A stretch of DNA of 52,906 bases. It comes from Clostridia bacterium. Lineage in GTDB: Bacteria > Bacillota > Clostridia > Acetivibrionales > JAFADI01. The stretch is taken from assembly GCA_026418695.1 (NCBI GenBank), contig JAOAAU010000029.1:1-52906 (forward strand), read 5' to 3'. Shown piece by piece: positions 24,840 to 34,473 of this stretch. The position numbers and the translations under genes were made by a program. Within the stretch, counting starts at the first letter, position 1; each line of letters opens with the position of its first letter. The notes beneath the pieces were generated by a model that did no database searches, had not been told where the DNA came from, and saw only the letters and a list, made by a program, of their open reading frames with translations.

Positions 24840-24887
24840 ATTAATTAAATATATTAATTTTACTTATTTATTATATCAGGGTATAAT
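24840..24887 (+). promoter_or_regulatory. purL promoter with a LysR-type dyad
   Basis: TTTACT (24859-24864), 17 bases, TATAAT (24882-24887). Directly upstream is ATTAAT, 7 bases, ATTAAT (24840-24858), a dyad touching the -35, where LysR activators usually bind. The LysR gene starts 17 bases away on the other strand, so the same site could serve autoregulation. Confidence 0.5.
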
Positions 24888-24894
24888 GAGAGTA

Positions 24895-25135
24895 TCAATG
24901 AAGAAAGAAGAAAGCTAAAAGAAGAAAGATGAAAGAGCGTTATACAATAGAAATATAGGGAAAAGACAACCACGGATCCGCAGAAATTGGTTCATTGTAT
25001 TAAAGGAATTGCGCATTAACAGGAACTGTAGGAGCGAGACACTGGCTCGCCCTCAATAATATAACACCAGGCAGCCTGATGTGTTGCCTTAAAGGAAATT
25101 CATAGATAAAATTTTCAGAATGTGAGGGAGCTGCA
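24895..25135 (+). promoter_or_regulatory. Long structured leader of purL
   Basis: About 240 bases lie between the predicted start point and the purL ATG. It opens with a purine-rich GAAGAAAG-repeat stretch and then offers hairpins: ACAG-GAA-CTGT near 25019-25029, GGAGCGAG with CTCGCCC around 25030-25052, and AACACCAGG with CCTGATGTGTT around 25063-25085. No T-run terminator is visible. I do not recognise a purine or PRPP riboswitch consensus in it. Confidence 0.4.
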
Positions 25136-28100
25136 ATGGGAAACGTAAGGCGTGTGTATGTTGAAAAGAAAAAAGGATTTGATGTGGAGGCCCAGGGCCT
25201 ATACCGAGATTTAAAGGATAACCTGAGCATCAGCGGATTGAAATCGGTCAGAATCATCAACCGATATGATGTTGAGGGAATCACTGAGGAGGAATATAGT
25301 GCATCCCGTAACTTAATCTTCTCAGAACCTCCTGTAGATGATGTGTATGATGAAACCATTCAAATAGATAAAACATCCAGGACCATTGCGATCGAATACC
25401 TTCCGGGACAGTATGATCAAAGGGCGGATTCGGCTTCCCAGTGCATACAGATCTTAAGTCATGGAGAAAGACCTGCTGTGAAGGTTGCGAAGTTGATTGT
25501 GCTTGATGGAGACGTATCTGAAGAGGAATATGAGAAAATCAAGAATTACTGCATCAATCCTGTTGAAAGTCAGGAAGCTTCTCTGGAGAAACCTGCAACT
25601 CTTGATACGGAAGTAAAGGCTCCGGAGGATGTGAAGATTCTCGAAGGCTTTACAAACATGACCAAGGCGCAGCTTGAAAAGTTTATGGGGGAAATGGGCT
25701 TTGCGATGTCCTTGGAAGATTTGAAGTTCTGCCAGGATTACTTTAAAAATGCTGAAAAAAGGAATCCTTCCGTGACAGAAATCAGACTGATTGATACTTA
25801 CTGGTCCGATCACTGCCGTCATACCACTTTTCTTACCAATATTGTGGATGTGGAGATTGAAAAGGGACCTTATTATAATGTAATCAATGCTGCCTACAAG
25901 AATTATCTTGAATCCAGAAAATATGTTTATCAGGACCGGGATAAAGATGTTTGCCTGATGGACCTGGCAACCATTGCCATGAAGGAACTAAGGAAAAGAG
26001 GCGCTCTGAGCGATCTGGACGAATCCGATGAGATCAATGCCTGCAGCATTGTAGTGAATGCAGATGTAAATGGGATAAATGAAGAATGGCTGGTCATGTT
26101 CAAGAATGAAACCCATAACCATCCAACTGAAATAGAGCCTTTTGGTGGGGCGGCGACCTGTCTTGGCGGTGCCATCAGAGATCCCCTGTCCGGAAGATCC
26201 TATGTATACCAGGCAATGCGTGTTACAGGAAGCGGTGATCCGAGGACAAAGGTTGAGGATACGCTCCCAGGCAAGCTCCCGCAGAGAAAGATTACAACAG
26301 GAGCGGCGGCAGGATACAGTTCTTACGGAAATCAGATCGGCTTGGCTACAGGTCAGGTGGCAGAGATCTACGACGAAGGATATGTGGCAAAGAGAATGGA
26401 AATTGGTGCAGTTATCGGAGCGGCACCTAAGAAAAATGTAAAAAGAGAAAAACCAGAGCCTGGGGATATTATTGTTCTTCTTGGAGGAAGAACAGGCCGT
26501 GACGGCTGCGGCGGCGCTACAGGCTCATCTAAAGAGCATACTGAAGAATCATTATTGACATGCGGAGCTGAAGTCCAGAAGGGAAATGCGCCGACAGAAA
26601 GAAAGATTCAAAGGCTTCTTAGAAATCCAAGAGTCAGCACCATGATCAAAAAATGTAATGACTTTGGCGCCGGCGGGGTATCCGTTGCGATCGGTGAATT
26701 GGCGGATGGACTTGAGATCAATCTGGATGCGGTTCCAAAAAAATACGAGGGATTGGATGGAACAGAACTGGCCATCTCCGAATCCCAGGAGCGTATGGCG
26801 GTTGTCATAACCAAAGAAAACGTAAAAGCATTCATGGAAGCTGCTGAAGAAGAAAACCTCGAGTCTACGGAAGTTGCCGTTGTTACAGCGGACAACAGGC
26901 TGAAGATGATCTGGAGAGGCAAAGTAATCGTCGACATCAGCAGGGATTTCCTGAACACAAACGGCGTAAAACAGAACACTGAGGTTATTGTTAGCCAGCC
27001 AAGCTCTCAGGAAAGTTTCTTTAAACAGCTGCCGGCAGAAATTGAGCAGAATTTAAGCAAAATCGAAACTGCATGGTTAAAGAATCTTCAAAGGCTCAAT
27101 GTGTGCAGTCAGAAGGGATTGGTTGAGAGATTCGACAGCACCATCGGTGCCGGCTCTGTATTAATGCCTTTCGGAGGAAAGTATCAGCTTAGTCCGGCAG
27201 AGGGAATGGCAGCGAAGCTTCCTGTATTGGAAGGGGATACGCGGACTGGAACGCTGATGACTTATGGATATAATCCGTTGATTTCAAAATGGAGCACATT
27301 CCACGGATCCGTCTACGCGATTGTTGAATCGGTTGCGAAGATTGTAGCCATGGGTGGAGACTATAAAAAAGTGAGACTGACGCTTCAGGAGTATTTTGAA
27401 AAGCTCGGTAAAGATGCAGTCAAATGGGGAAAACCTTTTAGTGCGCTGCTGGGAGCATATTACGCTCAGCTTAAGCTCGGAATCCCCGCCATTGGCGGAA
27501 AGGACAGTATGTCCGGTACGTTTAAGGATATGACAGTTCCTCCGACGCTGGTATCCTTTGCAGTAGGCATCACCGATGTGAAAAACGTGGTGTCTACGGA
27601 GTTCAAAAAAGTAGGAAGCAATGTGATCTTGATTCCCTTGGAACGGGATGAAAATGAAATACCTGATTTCAAACAGCTGGACAAAAATTATTCCAAGATA
27701 TTTGAATTGATGAGCCAGGGGAAAGTTCTGGCAGCCCATACCATAAGAACAGGCGGTATTGCGGAAGCTGTCAGCAAGATGTGCTTTGGAAACAGAATCG
27801 GGATGGCCTTTAATGGAACCGTGGCTCCGCGGGACCTGTTTACCCCGGATTATGGCTCTATGATCCTTGAATTACCGGAGGGAGAAGATATCGGCAAACT
27901 TCTTGGCGGAGTGAAATACAAACTGCTGGGAAGCACGCAAAAGGCTCAGATTATTTCTGTAAATGGCGTACAGATTGGCTTGAATACTGCCGTTGAAAAA
28001 TGGGAAGAACCGCTTGAAAAGATTTTCCCCACTAAAACAGAAGTAATCACCGGAACGCCCAAACAGTATTCTTATGATGCTGCAAGAAGAATAAAATCCG

Positions 28101-28912
28101 GAATCAGTCTGGCAAAACCTAAAGTATTTATTCCAGTATTCCCAGGAACAAACTGTGAATATGACACAGCGAAAGCTTTTGAAAGAGCCGGAGGAGAAGC
28201 AGATGTGCTTGTCGTCAAGAATATGACGTCAAAACAGATCGATCAATCGATTGATCGAATGGTTGAAAAAATCAACAATGCACAGATCATTATGATTCCT
28301 GGTGGCTTCAGTGCAGGGGACGAACCCGAAGGTTCCGGAAAATTTATTGCAACTGTATTCAGAAATCCGTATGTCAAGGAAGCGGTCATGAGACTGTTGA
28401 AGCAAAGAGACGGATTGATGCTTGGAATATGCAACGGATTCCAGGCACTGATCAAACTCGGGCTGGTGCCTTATGGAGAGATCTGTGATATGACGGAAGA
28501 GTGTCCGACGCTGACTTTCAATACCATAGGCCGTCATGCTTCCAGCATGGTACAGACGAAAGTAACTTCCACACTATCGCCGTGGTTCAACAACGTCAAG
28601 CTGGGAGAAATGCATACCATTGCTATTTCTCATGGGGAAGGCAGATTTGTTGCCAGTGAAAAGGTGCTGGAGACGCTGGAGAAGAGCGGCCAGATTGCAA
28701 CACAGTATGTAGATCTTACTGGGAATCCGACTTATGATATCCGCTTTAACCCCAATGGTTCCGTTCAGGCCATTGAGGGGATTACAAGCCCCGATGGAAG
28801 AGTGTTGGGGAAAATGGGGCACTCGGAAAGAATAGGCACCTATGTAGCCAAAAACGTACCTGGGGAAAAGGACCAAAAACTTTTTGAAGCAGGAGTTAAT
28901 TATTTTAAATAA
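25136..28912 (+). CDS. purL: Phosphoribosylformylglycinamidine synthase, single-chain form
   Basis: A 1258-residue FGAM synthase that fuses the PurS-like N-terminal part, the ATP-binding synthase domains and a C-terminal class I glutaminase. It converts FGAR, glutamine and ATP to FGAM in step four of purine synthesis. Recognisable parts are the substrate loop TYWSDHCRHTTF, the glycine-rich MFKNETHNHPTEIEPFGGAA, the acidic GRTGRDGCGGATGSS, and the glutaminase with VFPGTNCEYD, nucleophile Cys1099 in LGICNGFQAL and ISHGEGRF. Many Firmicutes use separate PurS, PurL and PurQ; the long form is seen in many Clostridia. It stands alone without other pur genes. GAGGGAG precedes the ATG and a terminator follows. 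Confidence 0.97.
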   Translation: MGNVRRVYVEKKKGFDVEAQGLYRDLKDNLSISGLKSVRIINRYDVEGITEEEYSASRNLIFSEPPVDDVYDETIQIDKTSRTIAIEYLPGQYDQRADSASQCIQILSHGERPAVKVAKLIVLDGDVSEEEYEKIKNYCINPVESQEASLEKPATLDTEVKAPEDVKILEGFTNMTKAQLEKFMGEMGFAMSLEDLKFCQDYFKNAEKRNPSVTEIRLIDTYWSDHCRHTTFLTNIVDVEIEKGPYYNVINAAYKNYLESRKYVYQDRDKDVCLMDLATIAMKELRKRGALSDLDESDEINACSIVVNADVNGINEEWLVMFKNETHNHPTEIEPFGGAATCLGGAIRDPLSGRSYVYQAMRVTGSGDPRTKVEDTLPGKLPQRKITTGAAAGYSSYGNQIGLATGQVAEIYDEGYVAKRMEIGAVIGAAPKKNVKREKPEPGDIIVLLGGRTGRDGCGGATGSSKEHTEESLLTCGAEVQKGNAPTERKIQRLLRNPRVSTMIKKCNDFGAGGVSVAIGELADGLEINLDAVPKKYEGLDGTELAISESQERMAVVITKENVKAFMEAAEEENLESTEVAVVTADNRLKMIWRGKVIVDISRDFLNTNGVKQNTEVIVSQPSSQESFFKQLPAEIEQNLSKIETAWLKNLQRLNVCSQKGLVERFDSTIGAGSVLMPFGGKYQLSPAEGMAAKLPVLEGDTRTGTLMTYGYNPLISKWSTFHGSVYAIVESVAKIVAMGGDYKKVRLTLQEYFEKLGKDAVKWGKPFSALLGAYYAQLKLGIPAIGGKDSMSGTFKDMTVPPTLVSFAVGITDVKNVVSTEFKKVGSNVILIPLERDENEIPDFKQLDKNYSKIFELMSQGKVLAAHTIRTGGIAEAVSKMCFGNRIGMAFNGTVAPRDLFTPDYGSMILELPEGEDIGKLLGGVKYKLLGSTQKAQIISVNGVQIGLNTAVEKWEEPLEKIFPTKTEVITGTPKQYSYDAARRIKSGISLAKPKVFIPVFPGTNCEYDTAKAFERAGGEADVLVVKNMTSKQIDQSIDRMVEKINNAQIIMIPGGFSAGDEPEGSGKFIATVFRNPYVKEAVMRLLKQRDGLMLGICNGFQALIKLGLVPYGEICDMTEECPTLTFNTIGRHASSMVQTKVTSTLSPWFNNVKLGEMHTIAISHGEGRFVASEKVLETLEKSGQIATQYVDLTGNPTYDIRFNPNGSVQAIEGITSPDGRVLGKMGHSERIGTYVAKNVPGEKDQKLFEAGVNYFK

Positions 28913-28928
28913 TATTAGATCAATAAGA

Positions 28929-28956
28929 AGAGAAGGAGTTGCTCCTTCTCTTTTTT
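28929..28956 (+). terminator. Intrinsic terminator after purL
   Basis: AGAGAAGGAG (28929-28938), loop TTG, CTCCTTCTCT (28942-28951), then TTTTT. Confidence 0.88.
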
Positions 28957-29022
28957 ATATACAAAAAACGACAAATATCTTGTGCTTATTTTACTAAATT
29001 CTACAAAATTTTTACTTCTTCA

Positions 29023-29050
29023 TTGCATAAATATGGTTCTATGATATAAT
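29023..29050 (+). promoter_or_regulatory. Promoter of the first tandem chemoreceptor
   Basis: TTGCAT (29023-29028), 16 bases, TATAAT (29045-29050). It gives an unusually long leader of about 240 bases before the ATG at 29299, in which I see no gene and no known riboswitch. Confidence 0.5.
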
Positions 29051-29298
29051 ATTAGTAAGTAATTTTCTTGCAAAAATATTATCTAGCACTTGAAATCAGC
29101 GGGACACACAAAAAAGTCTATTAATTCAGCGAGTCGATACTTCTCAGATATTCGAAAACTAAATATTGAATTGCACGATCCTGAAGATTCCTCATTTCTT
29201 TTTAATTTGTTTTCATATGGTTGAAAGCCTCTTAAATGTTATTGTATCCGTACTACCATAAAATTTTGATCAAATCAAAGCTTAGGGGGAGAGAAGTA

Positions 29299-31410
29299 AT
29301 GATGAAAATTGACATGAAACGTTTCTTGAAACTAGACAAAAACAAGATTCTAGGAGGATCGGATAAGGTCAGTGGAGTATTGAACCAGATAACTCACCTT
29401 AGAAACATTAAAATCAAATACAGGCTCATTGGCAGCTTCCTGTTGATTTCACTGGTTCCATTCCTCATCATTGGAAGCTTATCCTATAACAAGTCCAAAA
29501 GTGCAATTCAATCAAAAATCAGTACTTATTCTGCGGTAGTCATGAATGATATCGGTAAAATCGTCCGGTTTAACAAGGAAGCCATGGAAGGCTTCAGCAC
29601 GGATATTGTTTTTTCGGACCTGATCCAGGATACTTTGGCGAAAATGGATCAAATGGATGATTATGATAAACAAGAGAAGATGAAAGAACTGGATCGGAGA
29701 GTATCGCCGGAAGCATTAAAGAAAAAGGAACTCTATGAAATTGGCATCTATTTTAATAACGGAGAAAAGTATACGTATAAAGTTGGCGGAGAAAAAGCGG
29801 CTCTGGTGGATATCGAGCCTTATAAGGCCATCGCAAAGAAAAATGCGGGAAAGATTTCCTGGGATTTGGGTTCGGACCAGAATGGCGTTCCGATTCTTAT
29901 CATGAGCAGAGAGATTCAAAATGCCAGGGGATCTGCCGGCTCCATCGGATTCATGCTGATGGCGATTACTCCTGAATACTATTCAAATATATTTAAGGAT
30001 ACAAATCTGGGAGCCGGAACTGAAATATTTATATTGAATACGGACGGCAAGATTGTTTCGTCAAGGAATAAAGCCTTGAAACCAGGGATGGAATACCCTG
30101 ACAAAGAGTTCGTCAAGGTGCTTTCTGAAAGCGTAAAAAACAAACAGCAGATTTTCTCCTACAAAGGAAATATGGTCACCTATTCCAATGATGAAAAGAC
30201 AGGTTGGAACATCGTCAGCACAGTGCCATTTTCGTACCTTAACAGAGAAGCGGATGACATAAGAAAAGCAACCATCATTATCATTCTAGCATGCTGTATA
30301 ATCGCGATTGTAGTATCTTATGCGATTTCAAAGAGCATTTCAACACCATTGGGGAAACTTGTGAAGGCCATGAAGGATACCAGCAGCGGAGACCTTACAG
30401 TGACCATCCAGGACAACAGCAAGGATGAAATCGGTTATGTGGCGGAACGTTTCAATGGGATGATTGGGAATATGCGCAATCTCATTACCAAAGTTCAAAA
30501 TGCATCTTCAAGTGTCTTATCCTGTGCAGAGGAGATTGCGGCTACTTCGGAAAAGACCTATAAAGCTTCGGAAGAAGTTGCCAATACCATCCAGGAAGTG
30601 GCCAAAGGTGCTTCAAGCCAGGCTGAAGAGGTTTCCGAGGTGGTTGAGAATACCAATATCCTTGCGGATGGGATCAACAAAGTGAGCAGTGATATGAACC
30701 GGATTTCCGAAGTCATCCTGGATACCAAAAAGCTTAGTACCGAAGCTGCTTCTGTGGTGAAACTGCTGAACAGGAAGGCCTTGGAAACCAGTTCGGTATC
30801 AGAACACATCGTACAGGATATCAATAATCTGAACTCGGAAATGAAGGAAATCAAGAAAATCGTTAAGGTGATCGTTGGAATCGCAGAGCAAACCAATTTG
30901 CTGGCTTTGAATGCAGCCATTGAAGCTGCCAGGGCAGGTTCGGCCGGAAAAGGGTTCTCTGTTGTAGCAGAAGAAGTCAAGAAACTCGCAGATCAATCCA
31001 AAGATGCATCCATTACCATCAGCAATATCATTACGGATATCCAGAAAAAGACGGAGATGACAGTAAGTGCAGCAAATAACAGCAATACCATCATTTTAGA
31101 GCAGATGGATGCTGTGAAAAAAACGGATTTGGCTTTTGAAACCATCTTTAAGACGCTGGAAGGGGTTCTGGGGAATATTAAGAATATGGAGGGGTCTGTC
31201 AATGAAATGGTAGCCTCCAAGGAAAAGACTTTGGAAAAGATTGAAAGCATTTCGGCAGTTTCAGAGGAGACTGCAGCGACTTCAGAAGAGGTTTCAGCCA
31301 ATACCCAGGAGCAAACGGCTTACTCGGAAGTTTTAACCAAGCTCGCAGGCGACTTGAATGATATGTCCAGGGAACTAGGAAATGCAATCGCTATTTTTAA
31401 AATCAATTAG
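29299..31410 (+). CDS. Methyl-accepting chemotaxis protein, tandem copy 1
   Basis: A 703-residue chemoreceptor. TM1 is at about residues 42-62 ([20 protein letters not shown]), followed by a dCache-like extracellular sensor, TM2 at about 317-337, a HAMP domain ([20 protein letters not shown]) and a cytoplasmic signalling hairpin with the tip [18 protein letters not shown]. It would bind an external ligand and modulate CheA. I chose the ATG at 29299 because GGGGGAGAG precedes it; a frame open from 29236 has no site. The protein has exactly the same length as the next receptor, and the cytoplasmic halves are nearly identical while the sensors differ. That is a tandem duplication with ligand-domain divergence. 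Confidence 0.93.
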   Translation: MMKIDMKRFLKLDKNKILGGSDKVSGVLNQITHLRNIKIKYRLIGSFLLISLVPFLIIGSLSYNKSKSAIQSKISTYSAVVMNDIGKIVRFNKEAMEGFSTDIVFSDLIQDTLAKMDQMDDYDKQEKMKELDRRVSPEALKKKELYEIGIYFNNGEKYTYKVGGEKAALVDIEPYKAIAKKNAGKISWDLGSDQNGVPILIMSREIQNARGSAGSIGFMLMAITPEYYSNIFKDTNLGAGTEIFILNTDGKIVSSRNKALKPGMEYPDKEFVKVLSESVKNKQQIFSYKGNMVTYSNDEKTGWNIVSTVPFSYLNREADDIRKATIIIILACCIIAIVVSYAISKSISTPLGKLVKAMKDTSSGDLTVTIQDNSKDEIGYVAERFNGMIGNMRNLITKVQNASSSVLSCAEEIAATSEKTYKASEEVANTIQEVAKGASSQAEEVSEVVENTNILADGINKVSSDMNRISEVILDTKKLSTEAASVVKLLNRKALETSSVSEHIVQDINNLNSEMKEIKKIVKVIVGIAEQTNLLALNAAIEAARAGSAGKGFSVVAEEVKKLADQSKDASITISNIITDIQKKTEMTVSAANNSNTIILEQMDAVKKTDLAFETIFKTLEGVLGNIKNMEGSVNEMVASKEKTLEKIESISAVSEETAATSEEVSANTQEQTAYSEVLTKLAGDLNDMSRELGNAIAIFKIN

Positions 31411-31423
31411 TTATTAATCAATC

Positions 31424-31457
31424 AAAGGCTCTTTCCTGGCTGGGAGGGAGCCTTTTG
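31424..31457 (+). terminator. Intrinsic terminator between the tandem receptors
   Basis: AAAGGCTC (31424-31431) pairs with GAGCCTTT (31448-31455), with inner TTCC/GGGA pairing. It separates the two receptor genes into independent units. Confidence 0.7.
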
Positions 31458-31916
31458 TATTGCACAGCTGCGGTTTTCTTAGTCGATTGGCAAGGATTTG
31501 ATTTGCGGTTCAAGTCTTAGTGGTATAAAGATAGAACGGATAAAGCAATTGGTTTTTAAATACGGCTTTCCTCAATGAACATAGTATTTATTTCCTCATA
31601 GAGCTAGTTGTGGAACAAATAGCAAATTCGACATTAAACGACAAAATATTATATTTTTCTTCCACCTATTTTCAAAAGACGATGAATATGGTACAATAAT
31701 TTCATTGAATACTACTTAAATTCCCAATGAACCAATCAGAGTATTTTAGAAAAGTCATTGGTTCACGAGCATATTCAATTCAGAAGTTTCAAATTGACAC
31801 CTATTTTTTAAAAAAAGAGTCTTGTTATTGCTATTTCCCAATATTATGTTAACCAATTCGACGACTGTTTAATTTATTTTCAAGCTTAACGATACCTATT
31901 ACCTGGGGGGATCAGA
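31458..31916. other. Regulatory intergenic region ahead of the second receptor
   Basis: No gene is seen. On the minus-strand reading there are two Spo0A-like boxes, TGTCGAA (31633-31627) and TTTTGTCG (31646-31639), and a further TTCGACGA at 31857-31864. TGAACCAAT (31728-31736) and ATTGGTTCA (31757-31765) form a perfect 9-base inverted repeat. TACAAT at 31692-31697 is a possible -10. Confidence 0.4.
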
Positions 31917-34028
31917 ATGATTAAAATGAATATGAAAAATCTTTTGAAACTGGATAATGCAAAGGTAAAGAACAGATTCGAGGGCCTCGGAAAACTGGCA
32001 GACCGTTTTTCAAAGCTGCGAAGCATCCCCATCAAATACAGACTGATCGGCAGCTTCCTGCTGGTGTCTTTAGTTCCCTTTCTGATCATAGGAAGTTTGT
32101 CCTACAATAAATCGAAGAGTGCTATTGAAACTAAAATCAGCGCGTATTCGGAAATTGTTATTGACGATATTGGTAAAGTGATCGGGTTTAATAAAAAGGC
32201 AATTGAGGATTATAGCTATGATTTGTGTTTTTCCGATTTAATGCAGAATACCCTGGCTCACCTGGATACCATGGAGGACTTTGACAGATTTGAAAAGCTG
32301 AGAGAGCTCAACAATCGGGTATTTACAGAAGCTGCTAAGAAAATTGAAATGTTTGAAGTGAGTATTTTCTTTGAAAACGGCGAAAAGAATGTTTATAATT
32401 CTTGGGGACCGAATATGCAAATTGTAGATATTGATCAAATCAAGGCGAAGGCGAAAGAAAAAGACGGGCAGGTTGTCTGGGATACCGGCTCGGTTGCCCA
32501 AGGGGATAAGGTCGTCATCGTGAGTCGACAGATTAAGAATATTAAGACATCAGATACTATTGGCTACATGGTTATTGGAATCAGACCGGAATATTTTTCA
32601 AATATTTTTAAAGAAGCTGCTTCCAAATTAGGAGAAGGATCTGAACTTTTTATATTGGATTCGAATGATAAGATTTTTGCAGCAAATAATAAAGCTTTAA
32701 AAGTGGGTGCAGACTATAAGGATAAGGAATTAATTAAGAAATTGAGTGAAAGCAAAGCGAAAAAACAACCGGTTTTTTCGTTTAAGGACGATTTGATTTC
32801 TTCCTATAATGATGAAAAAACAGGATGGTATATTGTCAGTGCCGTACCGTTTTCATACCTGAATAGAGAGGCAAATGATATTCGGAATACCACGCTGCTG
32901 ATTATTGTTTTATGCTGCTCTATTGCATTGCTGTTCTCCTACGTCATATCCAAAAGTATATCTACACCGTTGGATAAGCTGACAAAAGCTATGAAAGAAG
33001 CAAGCTCCGGCAACCTGAAAGCTTTTATGGACGACAGAAGTAAGGATGAAATCGGATATGTAGCGGAACGTTTCAATGAAATGATTGAAAACATGCGCGG
33101 CCTGATAACCAAGGTTCAAAACGCTTCAACAGGAGTCATGTCCTGTGCCGGGGAAATTGCAACTACCTCTGAAAAAACCCATAAGGCTTCTGAAGAAGTC
33201 ACCATTACCATTCAGGAGGTCGCAAGAAGTGCTTCAAGTCAGGCAGAGGAAATATCCGAGGTGGTGGATAATACCAATACCCTTGCGGACGGGATCAACA
33301 AAGTGAGCAGCGATATGAACCGGATATCCGAAGTAATTCTTGATACCCGGAAACTTAGTACAGAAGCAGCTTCCGTGGTTAAACTGCTGAATGAGAAAGC
33401 AATGGAAACCAGCTCAGTATCGGAACATATTGTTCAGGATATCAACAACCTGAACTCGGATATGAAGGAAATAAAGAAAATCGTCAAGGTAATCGTTGGA
33501 ATTGCAGAACAAACAAACCTGTTATCCCTGAATGCGGCGATAGAAGCTGCAAGAGCAGGCGAAGCAGGGAAAGGGTTCTCGGTGGTTGCTGAAGAGGTAA
33601 AAAAGCTGGCGGATCAGTCGAAAGATGCTTCTATCACTATCAGCAATATCATTACGGATATTCAGAAAAAGACAGAGATGACAGTGAGCGCAGCCAACAA
33701 CAGCAATACCATCATTCTTGAACAGATGGATGCAGTAAAGAAAACAGATTCGGCTTTTGAAACCATATTCAAGACCATGGAAGGAATTCTTGGGAATATT
33801 CAGAATATGGAGGCTTCTGTCAACGCGATGGTGGAATCTAAAGAGAAGACCCTGGAAAAGATCGAAAGTATTTCCGCTATTTCCGAGGAGACTGCAGCGA
33901 CTTCTGAAGAGGTTGCCGCCAATACCCAGGAGCAAACTGCTCACTCGGAAGTTTTGACCAAGCTTGCAGGTGATTTGAACAACATGTCCGGAGAATTGGG
34001 AAGTGCGATCTCCATATTCAAAATTTAA
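31917..34028 (+). CDS. Methyl-accepting chemotaxis protein, tandem copy 2
   Basis: A 703-residue paralogue of the preceding receptor with the same domain order: TM1 ([20 protein letters not shown]), dCache-like sensor, TM2, HAMP, signalling hairpin. The stretch around the tip reads [18 protein letters not shown], with Ser where the sister and the broken upstream receptor have Ala. Signalling parts match the sister almost residue for residue, while the sensor has many changes (for example [15 protein letters not shown] against [15 protein letters not shown]). Third-base differences are common, so the duplication is not recent. GGGGGGATC precedes the ATG. It is a separate transcription unit. 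Confidence 0.93.
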   Translation: MIKMNMKNLLKLDNAKVKNRFEGLGKLADRFSKLRSIPIKYRLIGSFLLVSLVPFLIIGSLSYNKSKSAIETKISAYSEIVIDDIGKVIGFNKKAIEDYSYDLCFSDLMQNTLAHLDTMEDFDRFEKLRELNNRVFTEAAKKIEMFEVSIFFENGEKNVYNSWGPNMQIVDIDQIKAKAKEKDGQVVWDTGSVAQGDKVVIVSRQIKNIKTSDTIGYMVIGIRPEYFSNIFKEAASKLGEGSELFILDSNDKIFAANNKALKVGADYKDKELIKKLSESKAKKQPVFSFKDDLISSYNDEKTGWYIVSAVPFSYLNREANDIRNTTLLIIVLCCSIALLFSYVISKSISTPLDKLTKAMKEASSGNLKAFMDDRSKDEIGYVAERFNEMIENMRGLITKVQNASTGVMSCAGEIATTSEKTHKASEEVTITIQEVARSASSQAEEISEVVDNTNTLADGINKVSSDMNRISEVILDTRKLSTEAASVVKLLNEKAMETSSVSEHIVQDINNLNSDMKEIKKIVKVIVGIAEQTNLLSLNAAIEAARAGEAGKGFSVVAEEVKKLADQSKDASITISNIITDIQKKTEMTVSAANNSNTIILEQMDAVKKTDSAFETIFKTMEGILGNIQNMEASVNAMVESKEKTLEKIESISAISEETAATSEEVAANTQEQTAHSEVLTKLAGDLNNMSGELGSAISIFKI

Positions 34029-34042
34029 AAAAACAGTAAATT

Positions 34043-34076
34043 AAAAATGGCTCCTTTCCAAAGCGGAAGGGAGCCA
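34043..34076. terminator. Terminator shared by the second receptor and the convergent membrane-protein gene
   Basis: TGGCTCCTTTCC (34048-34059) pairs with GGAAGGGAGCCA (34065-34076). On the minus strand the stem is followed by TTTTT (34047-34043), so it is strongest for the minus-strand operon. Confidence 0.7.
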
Positions 34077-34083
34077 TAGATAC

Positions 34084-34455
34084 TTATGCGGTAAACTTGA
34101 GCATATAGGACAATCGGTAGTTGATTTCAAAGAAGATATATAAAAACGCCAGAATCGAGATTCCTAAAGAAAGAAAAACATCATTCCAGTCCTTCTTTTT
34201 CAACCCATATAAAATGGCACCGATATGGATTAGCATTCCCAGGATCCCTGTTAAGCTGGCCAGGTCAGGAATCGGACTGGAGATATAGAGAGTATAGGAA
34301 TGAAACAAACGTGCCAGTGAAGCTCCTAGGCCGGAGCCGGAAAGGAAATAGGCGGGGATAAAAAGCAGAAGCGGCAGAATGATATCGAGGTAAAGCAGCC
34401 ACATCCAGCCCTTTTCCATTTTAAAGCTTGTAAGCCGGTCTATCGTTTTCCTCAT
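34084..34455 (-). CDS. Small integral membrane protein in the ApbE operon
   Basis: A 123-residue protein with about three hydrophobic helices: WMWLLYLDIILPLLLFIPAYF (about 19-39), a middle helix around LTGILGMLIHIGAILYGL, and VFLSLGISILAFLYIFFEI near the C-terminus. I do not recognise a family. The ATG at 34455 has GGAGGAA 7 bases ahead and lies 18 bases after the apbE stop on the same strand, so it is the last gene of that unit. The tight link to a flavin transferase suggests a membrane partner for a flavoprotein or quinone-linked step; this is inference from position only. Confidence 0.7.
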   Translation of the reverse strand: MRKTIDRLTSFKMEKGWMWLLYLDIILPLLLFIPAYFLSGSGLGASLARLFHSYTLYISSPIPDLASLTGILGMLIHIGAILYGLKKKDWNDVFLSLGISILAFLYIFFEINYRLSYMLKFTA

Positions 34456-34473
34456 AATAGATTCCTCCATTCC

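Noticed and set aside
24895..25135. Purine or PRPP riboswitch in the purL leader
   Set aside because: The leader can fold, but I do not find the conserved junction bases of either class; a covariance-model search is needed to be sure.
29051..29298. c-di-GMP riboswitch in the long leader of the first tandem chemoreceptor
   Set aside because: Such switches are common ahead of chemotaxis genes in Clostridia, but the conserved GEMM core sequences are absent here.
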